Of a stretch of 64,000 nucleotides of DNA, positions 1 to 11,562 are shown in pieces (positions within the stretch are counted from its first letter, which is position 1; each line of letters begins with the position of its first letter). The stretch covers positions 6,448,001 to 6,512,000 of the forward strand of contig NC_088314.1 in NCBI RefSeq assembly GCF_910592395.1, read 5' to 3'. The translations under genes were made by a program, and so were the position numbers. This DNA comes from Lineus longissimus. Taxonomy: Eukaryota > Nemertea > Pilidiophora > Heteronemertea > Lineidae. Below the pieces are notes generated by a model that was not told the origin of the DNA, did no database searches, and saw only the letters and a list, made by a program, of their open reading frames with translations.

Positions 1-780
1 TTTGGGACTAAAAAGATGTTGTGTTAACCCACGGTTTTAATCTGTGTATGTTGACTTCAGGTGACTGTTTGATAGTTATATTGTTAGAAGCCAGTGGGTG
101 TGATTCCATCACTGTCTCTCCGCTTACGCCAGAAGCCGTGTTGACGATTTGGACGAATCCGCCCTGCAGAGATCGAGAAGGACGAGGCCTTGCTGTTGAC
201 GTCCCTCCCCGTTTATAGAATACCCGTGGCGGTATAGTATTCTTAATTTACTGGCTAGTTTATTGTTACGACCTGCCGGCTAGTTAGGACTAGTCTGTTG
301 CCATCTGGTCAGAACCGGTTGAGTCGAAGTCATTTATATAGTCCTAGCTAGCGGTCAGGTTGCTTCAGTCAGCCTGAGTCAATGTTACAGACTGTTTGTG
401 TTGTAGCACGCTTTGAGTTGTGAGAAGCATTTTAGTATATATCCCTTAGCGGAAAAAACTTGTATTGATATATTCCCCTTGGTGGGAAAATAATTTGATA
501 TATATATATAATCTACTACGCCCTTCTACTGACGTTCCGGGCTGGAATACCGAAGTCTGCAATCGAACACGAGACGGAGGATAGCCTGTTGTAGATGCCG
601 GAGAAGAGACACCGCAATCGTGTGTAAAACTAGTACGGAGCCGCTGGCTCTAGGCTGAAGCATTTACAGCTATAGTGAATTGTAGGTATCTTATGATAGC
701 TTGTACCATATAGATATACAGTCCTCTTCATAAAGTAATTAACCTCTGGCATAGTTCTTATCGTCATCTTGTCAATTCGT
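1..780. other. No gene assigned
   Basis: This stretch has no ORF or splice-flanked segment that I can tie to a family. A 65-codon plus-strand frame near the left edge (21-218) could be the tail of something starting outside the window, but it has no recognisable motif. A short AT microsatellite lies near 498-510. Confidence 0.4.
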
Positions 781-943
781 TGATCGCCAGAACAATATGG
801 CGGTTGACCTAATTTGGAAATTACTCACAAACCAGAAAGGGAGTTCGGAATTGAGATGTGAGTCATGGGGTGCATGTAAATTGGACATTTTGGACCGGCG
901 CCCGGGAGATTGGCTGCAACCGCTGTTTGTTTTCGGCCCCGCT

Positions 944-1035
944 CGCGATTTTTTTTCCTGACCCTTTCGGGCAGTACAGTGTACATTTGTACACAGGTTC
1001 TCAGCCAATCAGAATCCGATAAATCTGAAGAAAGC
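944..1035 (+). repeat. Fragment of dispersed CCAAT-bearing element
   Basis: This is a short, diverged copy of the head of the element at 23208-23680, in the same orientation. Shared landmarks, in order, are a CGCGA plus T-run, CCTGA.CCTTT, the palindrome GTACATTTGTAC, and a CCAAT box in the context CAGCCAATCAGA. The tRNA-like and tail parts are absent. It lies about 250 bp from the inverted copy at 1290-1757. Confidence 0.6.
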
Positions 1036-1289
1036 ACCACATTGTCTAGTGAAGTGCGTTGAAAACAATCAGTCTTGAAAAAACACATTGCACGAAATGA
1101 TAAATTTTGACTACAGTACTGTATGCAAAACAGCAGGGATTGCTATTCTACTTGTGTCATTTGAACCCATTTTGCTTGTATAGTTTTGTTTGTATTTTAT
1201 ACTGTAGTAGAACTTGCCATTATATCAATAGATATCTCTGTAAAACTGATGCTTCAAATAACGCTGTTCGCAGCATACAGTATCATAAA

Positions 1290-1757
1290 ATACTGGAGGA
1301 AGACCATACACATGAGGCAGTATCAATCTCATTGCAGAGAATCATATTCATACTGGAGGAAGACCATTCACATGAGACAAGTCTCATTGTATATTCATAC
1401 TCAATACTATCCCTTGGATCTTGGAGATGGGCTATTGTTATTGTCCTTTCTGTTTGTATGTTGCAGGCAGCATAAATCAAATATCTAAAATCTAAATAAC
1501 AAGGGAAAAGAAACGCATTATAAAAATAAAATATTAAAAAAAAGAAAAAATGTTGTCCACAACCGGATTCGAATTCGCGACCTTTGGATCGAACATCGTA
1601 TTCTGTCACTTCTGACGAGCGCTCTACCAACTGCTCTAAAGTTTCTAAGACTTCGGACGTCATGTATTTGTCGAAATCTGATTGGCTGAAAGTCCCTGTA
1701 CAAATGTACACTTTAGTGCCCTAAAGGTTCAGGAGAAAAAAATTCGCGCCCCGGTCT
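1290..1757 (-). mobile_element. tRNA-like SINE/MITE-type element, copy A
   Basis: This is an inverted copy of the element at 23208-23680. Read on the minus strand it runs: head with GTACATTTGTAC and CCAAT; a near-CRE (TGACGTCC); a tRNA-like block with an A-box-like TAGAGCAGTTGG and a B-box-like TTCGAATCC; a T-rich run; and a tail holding two tandem copies of a roughly 60-bp unit (ACTGGAGGAAGACCAT on the plus strand). The pol III-type boxes suggest a tRNA-derived SINE, but the boxes are internal rather than at the 5' end. No target-site duplication was identified. ORFs in it are incidental. Confidence 0.65.
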
Positions 1758-1924
1758 CCAACCTATCTCTTACTTGATACACTCAAGGATACTAGGATAA
1801 CATCTCGGATATCCCACTGCATGGGGCTTCGCAACTTGTCCAGAAATAAGTGTCATCAGACTGACAAATCAGACGAAGAATTAAAATAAAGAGCACAGCA
1901 TTTCTTGAAAACTATAAATGCGTT

Positions 1925-1930
1925 TTTAAT
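1925..1930 (-). other. Possible polyadenylation signal (ATTAAA)
   Basis: ATTAAA on the minus strand, about 70 bp after the stop codon of the SHIPPO-repeat gene. No AATAAA was seen closer to the stop, so this variant hexamer is the best candidate. Cleavage site not determined. Confidence 0.35.
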
Positions 1931-1997
1931 GAACAATACAATGTTGTTGTTTTTCCAAATAAATCGTAGCACACTAAACAAATTCCTTGCCAGTTTC

Positions 1998-4900
1998 CTA
2001 CCCCTCGAGGAGCCTTGTCTTTGCTAAGCCGGAGTAGACGAAAGGACTCGCCCTACTTTTCAGTGTCGCTTTGGGACCGTTGTTAATACCCTTGGCACTC
2101 TGACCAGTTTCTAGTCGGAATGCGTTCGGGGCGGGTGTTACGAATTCTGAGGAGAGAAAAGAATAATAGGAAAATTTAAAAGACAAAAATGTATTTTAGA
2201 GCTTCTATAGATTGTGTCGCTATGGACGGTTCTCCCTTTCATTTCAGTGACCATGACTTTCAACGGGCGAGGGAACATACACAGAGAGAAACATGCCAAT
2301 CTGTTTTTAGGGTCCCCGGGAGTGTCGGGAAAGAACAGGGGATACTCCGTCATTTTATAGAGGAATGCGTTCGTGTTGCAGGAGACTACACAAGAGATTA
2401 AACGGACAAATGAGCACAAGAGGCGAGGGACATGAATCTCTCGTTTGCGGAGCGCATAATAGAATCGATGCTAAACTTACGTTTTTTATCAGTTGGTCGT
2501 TTGGTCATGCTGCAGCTGAGGTCGTAATTCTTGGGTGGTGTGGGGTGGTAGGCCGCGGGCCCTGGACCAACAATATCTGGAAAATTTCATGTATCGTTTC
2601 AGGACTGGGAAAATAATACATACCACCCCTGGCCAGTTTTTAAAAACAAACAAACGCACTGTGTTAAGAAAAGCAGGTGCGTTTTTGTGTACTATCTATT
2701 CAACGGGATGTTTCACAATCTGCAAAATGCACATTGTTTATGTGGCTATTAGAGAGGTTGAGATATTTCTATAACTTCCAAGTCTATGAGGATGCAAACA
2801 GCTGGTAAAAGAGGTCGACAGTGATGTTAAAATTTGTACGTAGGCCCTATACGTGGATGTAACGTCCGGATATATGGATGCAACAACAATAAAATTCCCT
2901 TGGCGAAAAGGCCCGACTGCATGGTTGCAGTCGTAGGCTTACTGTAGCGGGGTTCGTCGAATCGTCTCGCCATGGAGTGTGCAGGGGCCTTTGGCGCATC
3001 GGGTCGATGTTTGACAGCAATCCGGTAGTGGTTAGGGCCAGGAACAGATTCTGAAACTGAGACAGAACATGTTGAAAACACATTAAATTATTAAATTACC
3101 ATGCATCCAGTTGATCAGATCCGGTGAATAAGTCGAAATGTTCCCCTGGAAAAAACAACTTGGCCCTATTGTGTCCTGACGGATTCTGTAGAGACCATGA
3201 GGCGACCATCATCAGTATACATGTACATGTATATGAAAAAGATGTCCCTGCTAAATCTATACTCTGTGCGAGCGGGGCGGGAAGGGGGTCCAGTTCCCTC
3301 GGCCAGTCTTGACCCCGGACTGCCCCCTTAGTATAGAACTTACATTTCCTTGCCGATCTTCCCATCTTGCCGATGGAATGTGCTGGCTTATCATTGTCCG
3401 CGAATCTTTTAGTGATAGTATAGTGGGCCGGCCCGGGGCATCTGTCGTCCACCCCTCCATTTTTGTCCCCTGCAATAGAAAATGCATCTTGAAATGTTCG
3501 CCTCTGCGGTCCTACACAAACCAGAGAAGCGAACACTAACCCCGGACTTCCTCAGGGTGTAGAAAACGGCGAAAATTGGTACGACCGTCGCAACATGGAG
3601 AAAGTTGAAAACGGCTGTGACATCACAAAAAGCGAGTAGCGTTCCTTGCTAGGTTACGTAGACGTCGTAATCGACATCGAAAAATTTACTTGCGATATAA
3701 TTTTACAACAAAAAGGAGATAATTGTAAAAAGGATACAACTTACGTTTGACGATATCGGGAAAACACGTGGCTTTCCCTGAAGTTTTCTCTCCAATGGTA
3801 TACGCGGGTGCCTTCTTTAGACAGACATCGGTGACGGTGTAGTGGGCTGGGCTAGGGTAAGGCGTCTCTGTATGCTCGGGCCATCTGAAGCCCAAGTTTG
3901 CCGTTGGCGCATCCACGATGGGGTCACGGAGGGTGTACATGTTTGGCGCTGGCACGAAATCGTCTGAAAGTGTAAAAAAGAAGTCTTTCTATCACGAGGA
4001 AGCAGTCCTTGGCATGTTGTGGGACTTTTGTCTGGCATGAGTTGGTGGAAGGGAAATGTATGGAAAAGGAGAAAAGTGCATTCGAGGAAATTCGTATTAT
4101 CCCAGTCCGGAAACGAAATTAAAGATGGCTGTTGAAAAGCGGACGGCGCTGAAAAGAGGTCCTCGTCCATCTACATGTATTTGCAGTTGTCGAGAGACGT
4201 GATCTTCGTTTCAGATTCAGACTCGGAGATGATAGTGTCTTACCTTGCAGAACTGGGTCACGCCTGCCAGTGATGCTCTTGGCCACGGCCTTCCCAATGG
4301 TAGTACCGGGACTGTAGGCATTAGGCGCTGGTGTATCAAGGCCAATAGCTAAGAAAGACAGAGACGGACGCGGTTTTATTTTCTCGATTTGCTCGAGTTG
4401 TTCAAACTTGTGACAGCGTTCCATACGCAAAATCTAGTTCCGCGATCAACATCTCAGGGTTAAGGTGGAGTCAAACAGTCCAGCAGAAACACCGTACATG
4501 GATTGACTTACTAAAGCGCCCCGCAAACAAGCGATTAAAATAGTGTGCGACGATAATCGCTCGATTGCGGGAGCCCCATATCACGCCCAGTGATTGAGGG
4601 TTTTACCCGCAGACAAGAAATCCTTTTGTCGCACATACGCAACGATTGCTCGTTTGAGCACCTAGCAAAGAACAGGCAATTTTCCAAAATGATTTCGGTA
4701 ATGGTATCGCCTTCTGGCAACGACTCTGCGTGGGCGAATCTTGGACCTCGTCTCAAGGGATGTGAGGGTCTTACTCAAAGAGGTTATTGGCTAAGTGAAA
4801 AACGCGGTGTTGACAGTATTGATCTTACTGGACGAATAGTGGGTAAGGAAAACCTGACGGAGCGGCACGATTGCCTTGTCGGAGGACTGAGTCTGAGACA

Positions 4901-7035
4901 TAGGTTTATTAGCGTTGCTCTGACATCTTACCAGCATGGTGAGGCTTGAGACGTTTGGCTAAGGTGTAAGCTGGTCCACCTATGTCTGTATGGAGGCTGT
5001 ACTCAGCGGGTCCTGGATTCAGAAATTTGTAAGAAGGTTTAAATGCCAAAAGACAGACCAGAAACAGTTTCTGCTGTCCCGATTCTGTAATTGCGATCTT
5101 AGTATGCGTAAGGGAATATGATTAGTTAATGCCAAGAAACAACCAATCGCTGTGCCACTGGTTTCAAGTCCGACAGTTCCTTCATCACCCTGATGGCGAA
5201 TGTGTTGTTTTAACGTTGAAGCCGTTCAGAGAACTAATAAGTGGCTGGAGGGGTATGGCATGTTTGGCCGAAAGATTGACGCAGATCTTTTGGTACATCC
5301 GTGATTAAACATACCTGGGCCGTTCCTGATATTGTCTCTTAAATGTCTAACACAAATGGACTTGTGTGGTCCCACCTTGTGGCCTGATGGCGGTCGGTAG
5401 TTCGGCCCTGGTGTGCTCACTCCTGGAAGAAGTACATGTAGGCAAGAATTGGATTCGGGGATAAATTATCAGACGACAGGAAATGCAATATGAAGACAAA
5501 TCCATCTTATTTTGCAAATGCGAGTCGTTTGAGGTCTCAGGGACAATTCAGTAGTCAGCTGGCCAATTCTTCAACCAGATGAAAAATTCAGCAGTCAGCT
5601 GGCGCAGTTTGGATGATTTTCAACCAGAGGAAGAAACTGTCCGAACTACCTGCCAGGCTGACACGACACGAGGGTGGTTCCGTAGCCTCTATAGGTCAAG
5701 GAGTAGGATATGCTACCATGCTACCCCAATATCTGCTGTACACGGCGCGGCCGAGAAGCCAGTGTGCTGAATTAGACAACAAGTGTGGATTGCTGCACCT
5801 GGAGGTGCAGGAGGAGACAAAAAAGAAGAGGAGGTAGGGAGATGCCTACTTTCAACCCTGCTCAGGCTGATGCCAGGGGCCAGTCATCACCTTCTCGTCG
5901 TCACTGAGGTTTCCTAAACATATCTCGTGCAAAGATATAAGTATGTAGTTTATGAAATGGATGGGTTTCGATAGTTAATGCTTACCGATGGTATCGACCG
6001 GTTGAACGAGAGAATTGGGCGGACCAGTATTGATGCCTTCCGAGTGTCTGCGGGACATGCTTAACCTTGGTCCCGTCGTGCCGGTGTCCTTGTAAGTGAC
6101 ATTATACCCGGCAGGGCCAACGCTTCCATTCATTTGGTCTTCTGGAAATACGGTGTAAAGTTTGAAAATACATGCAGTCCATGATCTTTGCAGTGGTTTT
6201 CCTCGCGCCAGTTGGTTGACAAAGATTTTTAAAAAGAATTGGGGATATGAGCCTGTATAACCTTGAATGTAGAGCATTGAACCACTTAGCTGCAGGAATT
6301 TTGTTGTTAAACTTTGGAAAGACACTGCGCAATGATACAACCAAATCAGGCTGTTGGCGACTCTCACCTCTGATACCGAATGCCATCATCTTTCCCTTTT
6401 CTTTCAATGTCATCCTATGACCTTTACCAATGTCACAGAGGGTGTTGTAGTCGGCTGGACCAACATTGTAAGCACCTAAGGTAAAGAAATACTGGATTAA
6501 AAATCTAGTCGAAGATGGTTTTATTCAAACAAACATATGGGAAACTGCAGTTTGCCTTGGCATTTACGTAATAGATGAGTTTTCGTCTAAATTATCCAAC
6601 TCTTTGGTAATGCAAGGGTTCTTCGGCCTCATGATGAGCCAATGTGATGCTTTTACTCTTTGTGAGGAAAGACTTGTTGGTGTTTCTCAAATTCAATGTG
6701 GTATACTCACTTTTCTGTGTTGTGTACCTTCGTGCCATTGAATAATGCGCAGTTGATTGTTGCGTTAGATCAACTTTTGGGCTGTAGTCGGAGGGAGCAG
6801 GATTGCTGTCACCTGAAATCAAATGAGTCGTCGAATTACAAAATAAAATGGCCCAACTCCACCAAGCTTAATTGTCGAGGAGACCTTTTTGTTTTTAATT
6901 GCTCAGTCTAGATTCAATCTCATCACAGATAACGCTTATATGAGCAAGTTTTTAGAGAAACGACCTTCACATATTCATGGACTTACCTAATGAAGTGAGT
7001 GCTTTTTCGCCAGGAGCCACAATAAATTCACCCAT
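1998..7035 (-). CDS. SHIPPO/STPG-repeat protein (ODF3/CIMAP-like), 11 exons, 438 aa
   Basis: Proteins with Pro-Gly-Pro 'SHIPPO' (sperm-tail PG-rich) repeats are found in sperm flagella and motile cilia. Coding exons: 6987-7035, 6711-6812, 6368-6475, 5986-6141, 5315-5422, 4932-5012, 4244-4348, 3745-3963, 3344-3469, 2943-3056, 1998-2146. Splicing is GT-AG throughout, every intron is phase 1, and the joined frame is open to TAG. Repeat cores in order: NPAPSDY, NVGPADY, SVGPAGY, TPGPNY, GPGPAEY, TPAPNAY, VPAPNMY, PSPAHY, CPGPAHY, VPGPNHY, TPAPNAF. The start is the ATG at 7035 in CCATGG context. Because that exon also begins in phase 1, an upstream coding exon is possible; a 39-bp frame at 7850-7888 (MPPLDPKASYSPD) is a weak candidate whose phase does not join directly. 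Family assignment is firm; orthology to ODF3, CIMAP or STPG2 is not settled. Confidence 0.92.
5544..5632. repeat. Tandem duplication, about 40-bp unit
   Basis: Two adjacent imperfect copies share ATTCAG(T/C)AGTCAGCTGGC and TTCAACCAGA(T/G)GAA. It lies in an intron of the SHIPPO gene and has no coding signal of its own. Confidence 0.6.
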
Positions 7036-7193
7036 GGAAGTCCGACGACCTGAAATTGTAGAATTTAAAATAGCATTATTTTATTGATTAAAAATATTTC
7101 GTCAGCTTGATACAGTTCTCCGCAAGCCGATGCTGCTCATTCGAAGAAGTATGCGTTGTGTTTGTGGTTCATATTAACACCTTCAGCGCCGAA

Positions 7194-7211
7194 CCACGTA
7201 GATCTACGTGG
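7194..7211. repeat. Perfect 18-bp palindrome
   Basis: CCACGTAGATCTACGTGG is a perfect dyad about 160 bp upstream of the first recognised SHIPPO exon. It could be a dimeric factor site (it contains two CACGTA/TACGTG half-sites) or chance. Confidence 0.5.
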
Positions 7212-8351
7212 CCCAAACCCCCCTCTTTGAGCTGGTTATCGGAGTCTAATGGACTTCATGAAAGAACTACGTTATCGCCATCTTCAGGGCAAGGTAAAAA
7301 CTGAAAATACCAAACGGAATTTTTAGAGAGAATGACGCTATTTTAGCAGCTAATTGCACAATTCTATATATGAGGATAGCCGCGAGGCAAACCGTGGGAA
7401 AGCGATGGAACTTTTTTTGCAAATGACGTAAGACTGAAAAAGAAGAGTTGGCTTTGTTCTTCATTCAGTGGAAGTTAATATCAGTATATAGGAACACGGA
7501 CCTCTACACACTTTGGTATAGCTCCTGTGGTCGGACCGACTAGACACTGGCCACTGCTGTAATTGGTTATTAGGGTAAAGCTGCAGCGGCAACTGCAACG
7601 CTGTTGGAAGGAAATTTGGATTAACACGTCTGCACAACGAATGGATTATTAAGGCAAGACAGGGATATTTCCATCGGGGATAAAGCTGTCGGTGGTTGAG
7701 GTAAATTATTTGGTCTTGACGGTTCCTTTCGGCGGCAACTTTCGTAACAACCTTCAAATCTCAAGACAGACCACATATTGGGTACGCAAGGCGCGCAGGA
7801 CTGAGACGAAAAAAGGTTAGACGCTTCTACATATCATGCACGCTCTCACATCGGGACTGTAGCTAGCTTTTGGATCAAGGGGGGGCATCTCTTGTGGCCT
7901 CTATCCGTCGGTATTCTGTGGGTGTTTTGTTACACTGCGTAGGGGTGAGCACCGACCGATTCCCCCTTTCAAATTTCGAATTAAATATCCCTATCGTAAA
8001 CAGCTAATAAACCTTGCATGGTTGCTAAGTTTATAGGCACGACAGCAATTAATTAAATGTAATTGTGATAAAAAGATTGATATAGGAGGTAATCCAAAAT
8101 ATCAATACAAATACACATGTACTCGGAGAAAAGACACGTTTATAGGTCATCCTGTTCAAAACACCGATCTAAGGTAATGAGAGCGTGGCCCAAGGGCAGG
8201 ACGGGTGACAAGTTTTTGGCAAAAGACAAACACATTTGAGCATGTTTTCATGACTTGTTTGAATTTTGACATACTTTTTCGTGGTCAGATAAACAAAGAG
8301 TGAGAAAATAGGATTTCGATTGTTTGCCCAATGTGAGCCTCGGGCAAATAC
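7212..8351. other. Spacer between divergent SHIPPO and GPCR genes
   Basis: No family-recognisable exon. The minus strand has a 98-codon open stretch (7461-7757) with no motif. Part of this region should hold the 5' UTR and promoter of the SHIPPO gene and the promoter of the GPCR gene. Confidence 0.4.
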
Positions 8352-8525
8352 TTGCTGGAGATTATTTACCGCAACCGGGTGACATTAAGTAGACATAGAC
8401 CCTGGTATAAGCTGTGGAAACAAGCACGCATCGCCTCTCGCTGTCTTACCCCTGGGTCTAACCGTACCCGCTCCAAGGAGGCAATTGCAGCAATAACTGT
8501 CATGGCCACATTAGCGTTAGTATTG

Positions 8526-8671
8526 GTAAGTATGATAGTCCGGTGTTTCTGAGTGTGCATTTCTTAAGTTTCCCCTCATTGTTAGGAAAAGCCAGAAAGA
8601 GGGATCTTTTCGAGTGTTATAGGGCTGAACATGATCAAAAACTTAACTTTGCAGGCACTTTGTTTTTCCAG
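8526..8671 (+). other. Probable 5' UTR intron of the GPCR gene
   Basis: A strong donor (GTAAGT at 8526) and an acceptor after a pyrimidine run (TTTGTTTTTCCAG ending 8671) bracket 146 bp upstream of the GPCR ATG. Splicing would leave a short upstream frame (ATG near 8502) ending before the GPCR start. Inferred from splice signals only. Confidence 0.45.
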
Positions 8672-8728
8672 GGATACGGAACTAGAGGCACTAGATGAAA
8701 ATTAAAGTGAAAATTTTCGGCGGATGCA

Positions 8729-9784
8729 ATGGATTACCACAGTGTTGCTCGTCACATCCGCGTGGTGGCGCTACCCCTAATCATTCTCTGCGGAACAGTC
8801 GGGAATATTCTGTTTTTCCTGGTGCTAAGGAGGCGAGGGATGAATCCCGATTCCCCGACATCTTTTCTCCTTCAGGTGTTAGCAATGGTGGACCTTTTAG
8901 TATTGTCCATGGTCCTTCTGCCCAAATTCATTGGGTATGCCATGGGACAAGAACTAGAAGAAATTGCGGACATCTCTTGCAAACTGATCAACTTTTCCAA
9001 TTATACGATGACTGACTTATCTTGTTGGATACTTGTTTTGGTTACCATTGAAAGATTCATCGCGATTGCAGCGCCGTCTAGATTCACGAGGATATTTTCG
9101 ACGAAAATTGCGCGTCTTCTTGTGGCGATTATCGTCTTCACTCTGATTGCTATCAACTGTGTCATACCATTCATGCTGAGATTGAAAGATGGAAAATGTG
9201 TTCCACATCCTCACTTCCGATACTTTTGGGAAGTGACGTTTGTGTGGGTAGATCTGATCCTATTTGGTATTGTGCCTCTTCTGACTATCTGCATCATCAG
9301 CATCGCGATAGCAATCGTTTTGCAATCTAGTGGGACAGGATACAGAGCCAGGGAAGACTCTGGTGAAGCAGGACAGTTCTTGATCCCCGCCATTGCAATG
9401 TCGTCTGTTACAAAAATGCTTGTTGTGATGGACATCATGTTTCTAGTCGCCGCATCGCCATTGACGTTTTTCACGGTTTTGTTACCCGGATGGCGAGAGT
9501 TCCCGGATGCAAACGAACGTGCAGAAGCGGAACTGATATTTGCCGTCTGTGAGATTTTAACGTTTAGTATTTACATGTCGAAATTTTATCTCTGCTGCCT
9601 AAGCGGGAGTAGATTTAGGAAGGAACTAAAAAACATGTTTAAGAATAAATTCAGCGTAAAGGACACAGCAATGGTAGACTCGCCACCCTCGTCAATTGTC
9701 AATAGGGGGCAGGTCACCGACTACGACCGAGATGACGAAAGTCGATGTGATGGACAGAGTGAAGAGGCCGAGGAGGCAGTGTAA
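8729..9784 (+). CDS. Rhodopsin-like (class A) peptide-type GPCR, 351 aa, single coding exon
   Basis: A seven-transmembrane receptor, probably for a neuropeptide. TM1 carries GN (25-26), TM2 has LAMVDLL (D55), TM3 ends in ERF (108-110) in place of DRY, and C84 with C157 can form the TM3-ECL2 disulfide. N91-Y-T is an N-glycosylation sequon at the TM3 edge. TM6 (about 228-252) lacks CWxP, having AASP instead. TM7 ends SKFYLCC where NPxxY is expected, followed by a basic helix-8-like SGSRFRKELK. The acidic C-terminal tail (331-351) includes DYDRDDE. The pattern fits the large invertebrate FMRFamide-receptor-like/orphan group, but the ligand cannot be read from sequence. The start is the first ATG of the frame, just after the predicted UTR acceptor. 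The CDS has no intron, and AATAAA follows about 40 bp after the stop. Confidence 0.93.
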   Translation: MDYHSVARHIRVVALPLIILCGTVGNILFFLVLRRRGMNPDSPTSFLLQVLAMVDLLVLSMVLLPKFIGYAMGQELEEIADISCKLINFSNYTMTDLSCWILVLVTIERFIAIAAPSRFTRIFSTKIARLLVAIIVFTLIAINCVIPFMLRLKDGKCVPHPHFRYFWEVTFVWVDLILFGIVPLLTICIISIAIAIVLQSSGTGYRAREDSGEAGQFLIPAIAMSSVTKMLVVMDIMFLVAASPLTFFTVLLPGWREFPDANERAEAELIFAVCEILTFSIYMSKFYLCCLSGSRFRKELKNMFKNKFSVKDTAMVDSPPSSIVNRGQVTDYDRDDESRCDGQSEEAEEAV

Positions 9785-9823
9785 AACAATGGCATCCGCG
9801 CGTTAGAGTTTTACCAAAAAAGG

Positions 9824-9829
9824 AATAAA
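9824..9829 (+). other. Polyadenylation signal (AATAAA) of the GPCR gene
   Basis: Canonical hexamer 40 bp downstream of the TAA stop, implying a very short 3' UTR. Confidence 0.6.
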
Positions 9830-11429
9830 CATAACGTATCACGTGACTTGCTATTTTCTTCAACAGCCTGAATTTCAATTGGTCAAATACCTACGGATCT
9901 TTCCCGCCGAAGTCTCAAAATAGATTGTTTTGTTTAAATTCGTCAGGTAAGACGACGAAGATCCAATGGCGATTCTCGGGGCAAATTATGTAATATAGTG
10001 ACACCTTTATGTTTATTACTTTATGGTAGATCTTATAACATTGGTGAAATTTGCAATATACAAGTCTTAACGTGACAGGACAAATTGAAATTGTAGCCTT
10101 ACTGTCGGCGTACTCACAAGCAATAGTTTGTAATATATACTACAGTATTTACCGTACCATTTGCCTGTAAAAAACAGGTATAGTTAGCTTACAAAACATG
10201 CTCAGCATTTTGAGTTAAGCATATGTTTATTTTACAGTAAATATATACATGTGTTTCTGAATCACTTAAAGGCTAGGTTTGTTCCCCAACATTTTCTACA
10301 TGTGACCCGCTGGTAATCAAAAATAAACATGGTTATAGAAGTACATGTACCACTATTATAAACTAGACATGCCAGGGCGTTGGAAATATCGTCATGAATA
10401 CTGTTTTTCCGTTATATCTTTGTACGCAACAGCAGTGTTGAGTTTTATGTTCAAGGTGTGTTCAGGTAAATGTAATTGGAAACTTTCAAATTTCAAATTT
10501 ACATATTGCCCGAACGAATCTGGCGCAATAATCATTATGATCTTATCCACTTGTCAAATCGAATCGATCAGATTTACATTTCTGCAAATAAACTACTAAG
10601 TATATACATTGCATGTAGTTTGTCACAGTATTCCCCAGACCCCAATTTCGCAAAGTAAGATGCAGAAAGATGAACAGTCCCAAACTGGTCCGCAGTGTCA
10701 CGTCATGTTATTGCTATATTATTCCTATTTGTACATTACATACATACTAAGTCGTGTATTCTTAGTGCCCATACATAGCCTAAGGTTAATATACATTATG
10801 CATAAAGTATAAATTGTAAACTCTTGTATCTATTTACAAAAGCATTGAGAGTTATAAGTCATTATTCAAAAATTACTCCTTACTCCGAAATTTTTAAGTG
10901 GCGGTTTAAGTGCACAGTACCCATATTGCTATTATGCTTTTGGTGTCTGATACTTCAGATTCTCCGCATCCAACTACGAACCATATCTTTATTCGTGCAG
11001 TGTCATCATCTTTAAGTCAATTCAGGCGGTTTCTCTCTCTTTCTTTGTCACGGTCTGTGCACTCCTGTGCATTACCTGTATCAATCAGTACCTTTGTCTT
11101 GTCAACTAGGTGGCCTATATTTCCATCTCGAACTGAATTGTTTGCTGCGGCATATGCTCGGCACTGTTGCTTTTTGCGGGTTTTTGTTCATATATCTTCC
11201 AACGGGACGCAGATAAATGCTTACTCCAGCAGCTCAAGCTGAAGTTTACAATGGATGAGGCATAAGAAGTACACGTAGTCTACCCCCTCCCCTACAAGAT
11301 CCTGCAAAATCACCGAGTCGTGAAGAAAAAACATAAACTGACGCCAGAAGTTTTGAGAAAATTTTCAATCAACGTCACCTACAATGTTGAAAAACGATAC
11401 CCTTGTTCACATGAAAGAAGGGATTAACC
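9830..11429. other. Spacer between convergent GPCR and M13 genes
   Basis: About 1.6 kb, AT-rich, without a recognisable gene. Short open frames (for example 10910-11242) show no motif and no paired splice sites. Confidence 0.45.
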
Positions 11430-11435
11430 TTTATT
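11430..11435 (-). other. Polyadenylation signal (AATAAA) of the M13 gene
   Basis: AATAAA on the minus strand, about 130 bp after the TGA stop of the M13-family gene. Confidence 0.55.
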
Positions 11436-11562
11436 TTCCGAGAAAAAAAATGCAATTTAGAAAACTTCTTCACTCAGTCGAATGGCCTTCCATCCTCAGT
11501 GCACAACTTCCCAAAGGGAAGCAATTTGTAAGTGTTGTTGCTGTGAGTTTCCGTTGTCAGTT

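Noticed and set aside
21-218. Plus-strand ORF at the left edge, possibly the end of a retroelement polyprotein
   Set aside because: Too short, begins at GTG, and has no diagnostic motif.
1550-1640. tRNA gene
   Set aside because: A- and B-box-like sequences are present but no acceptor stem or complete cloverleaf, and the block is part of a dispersed element.
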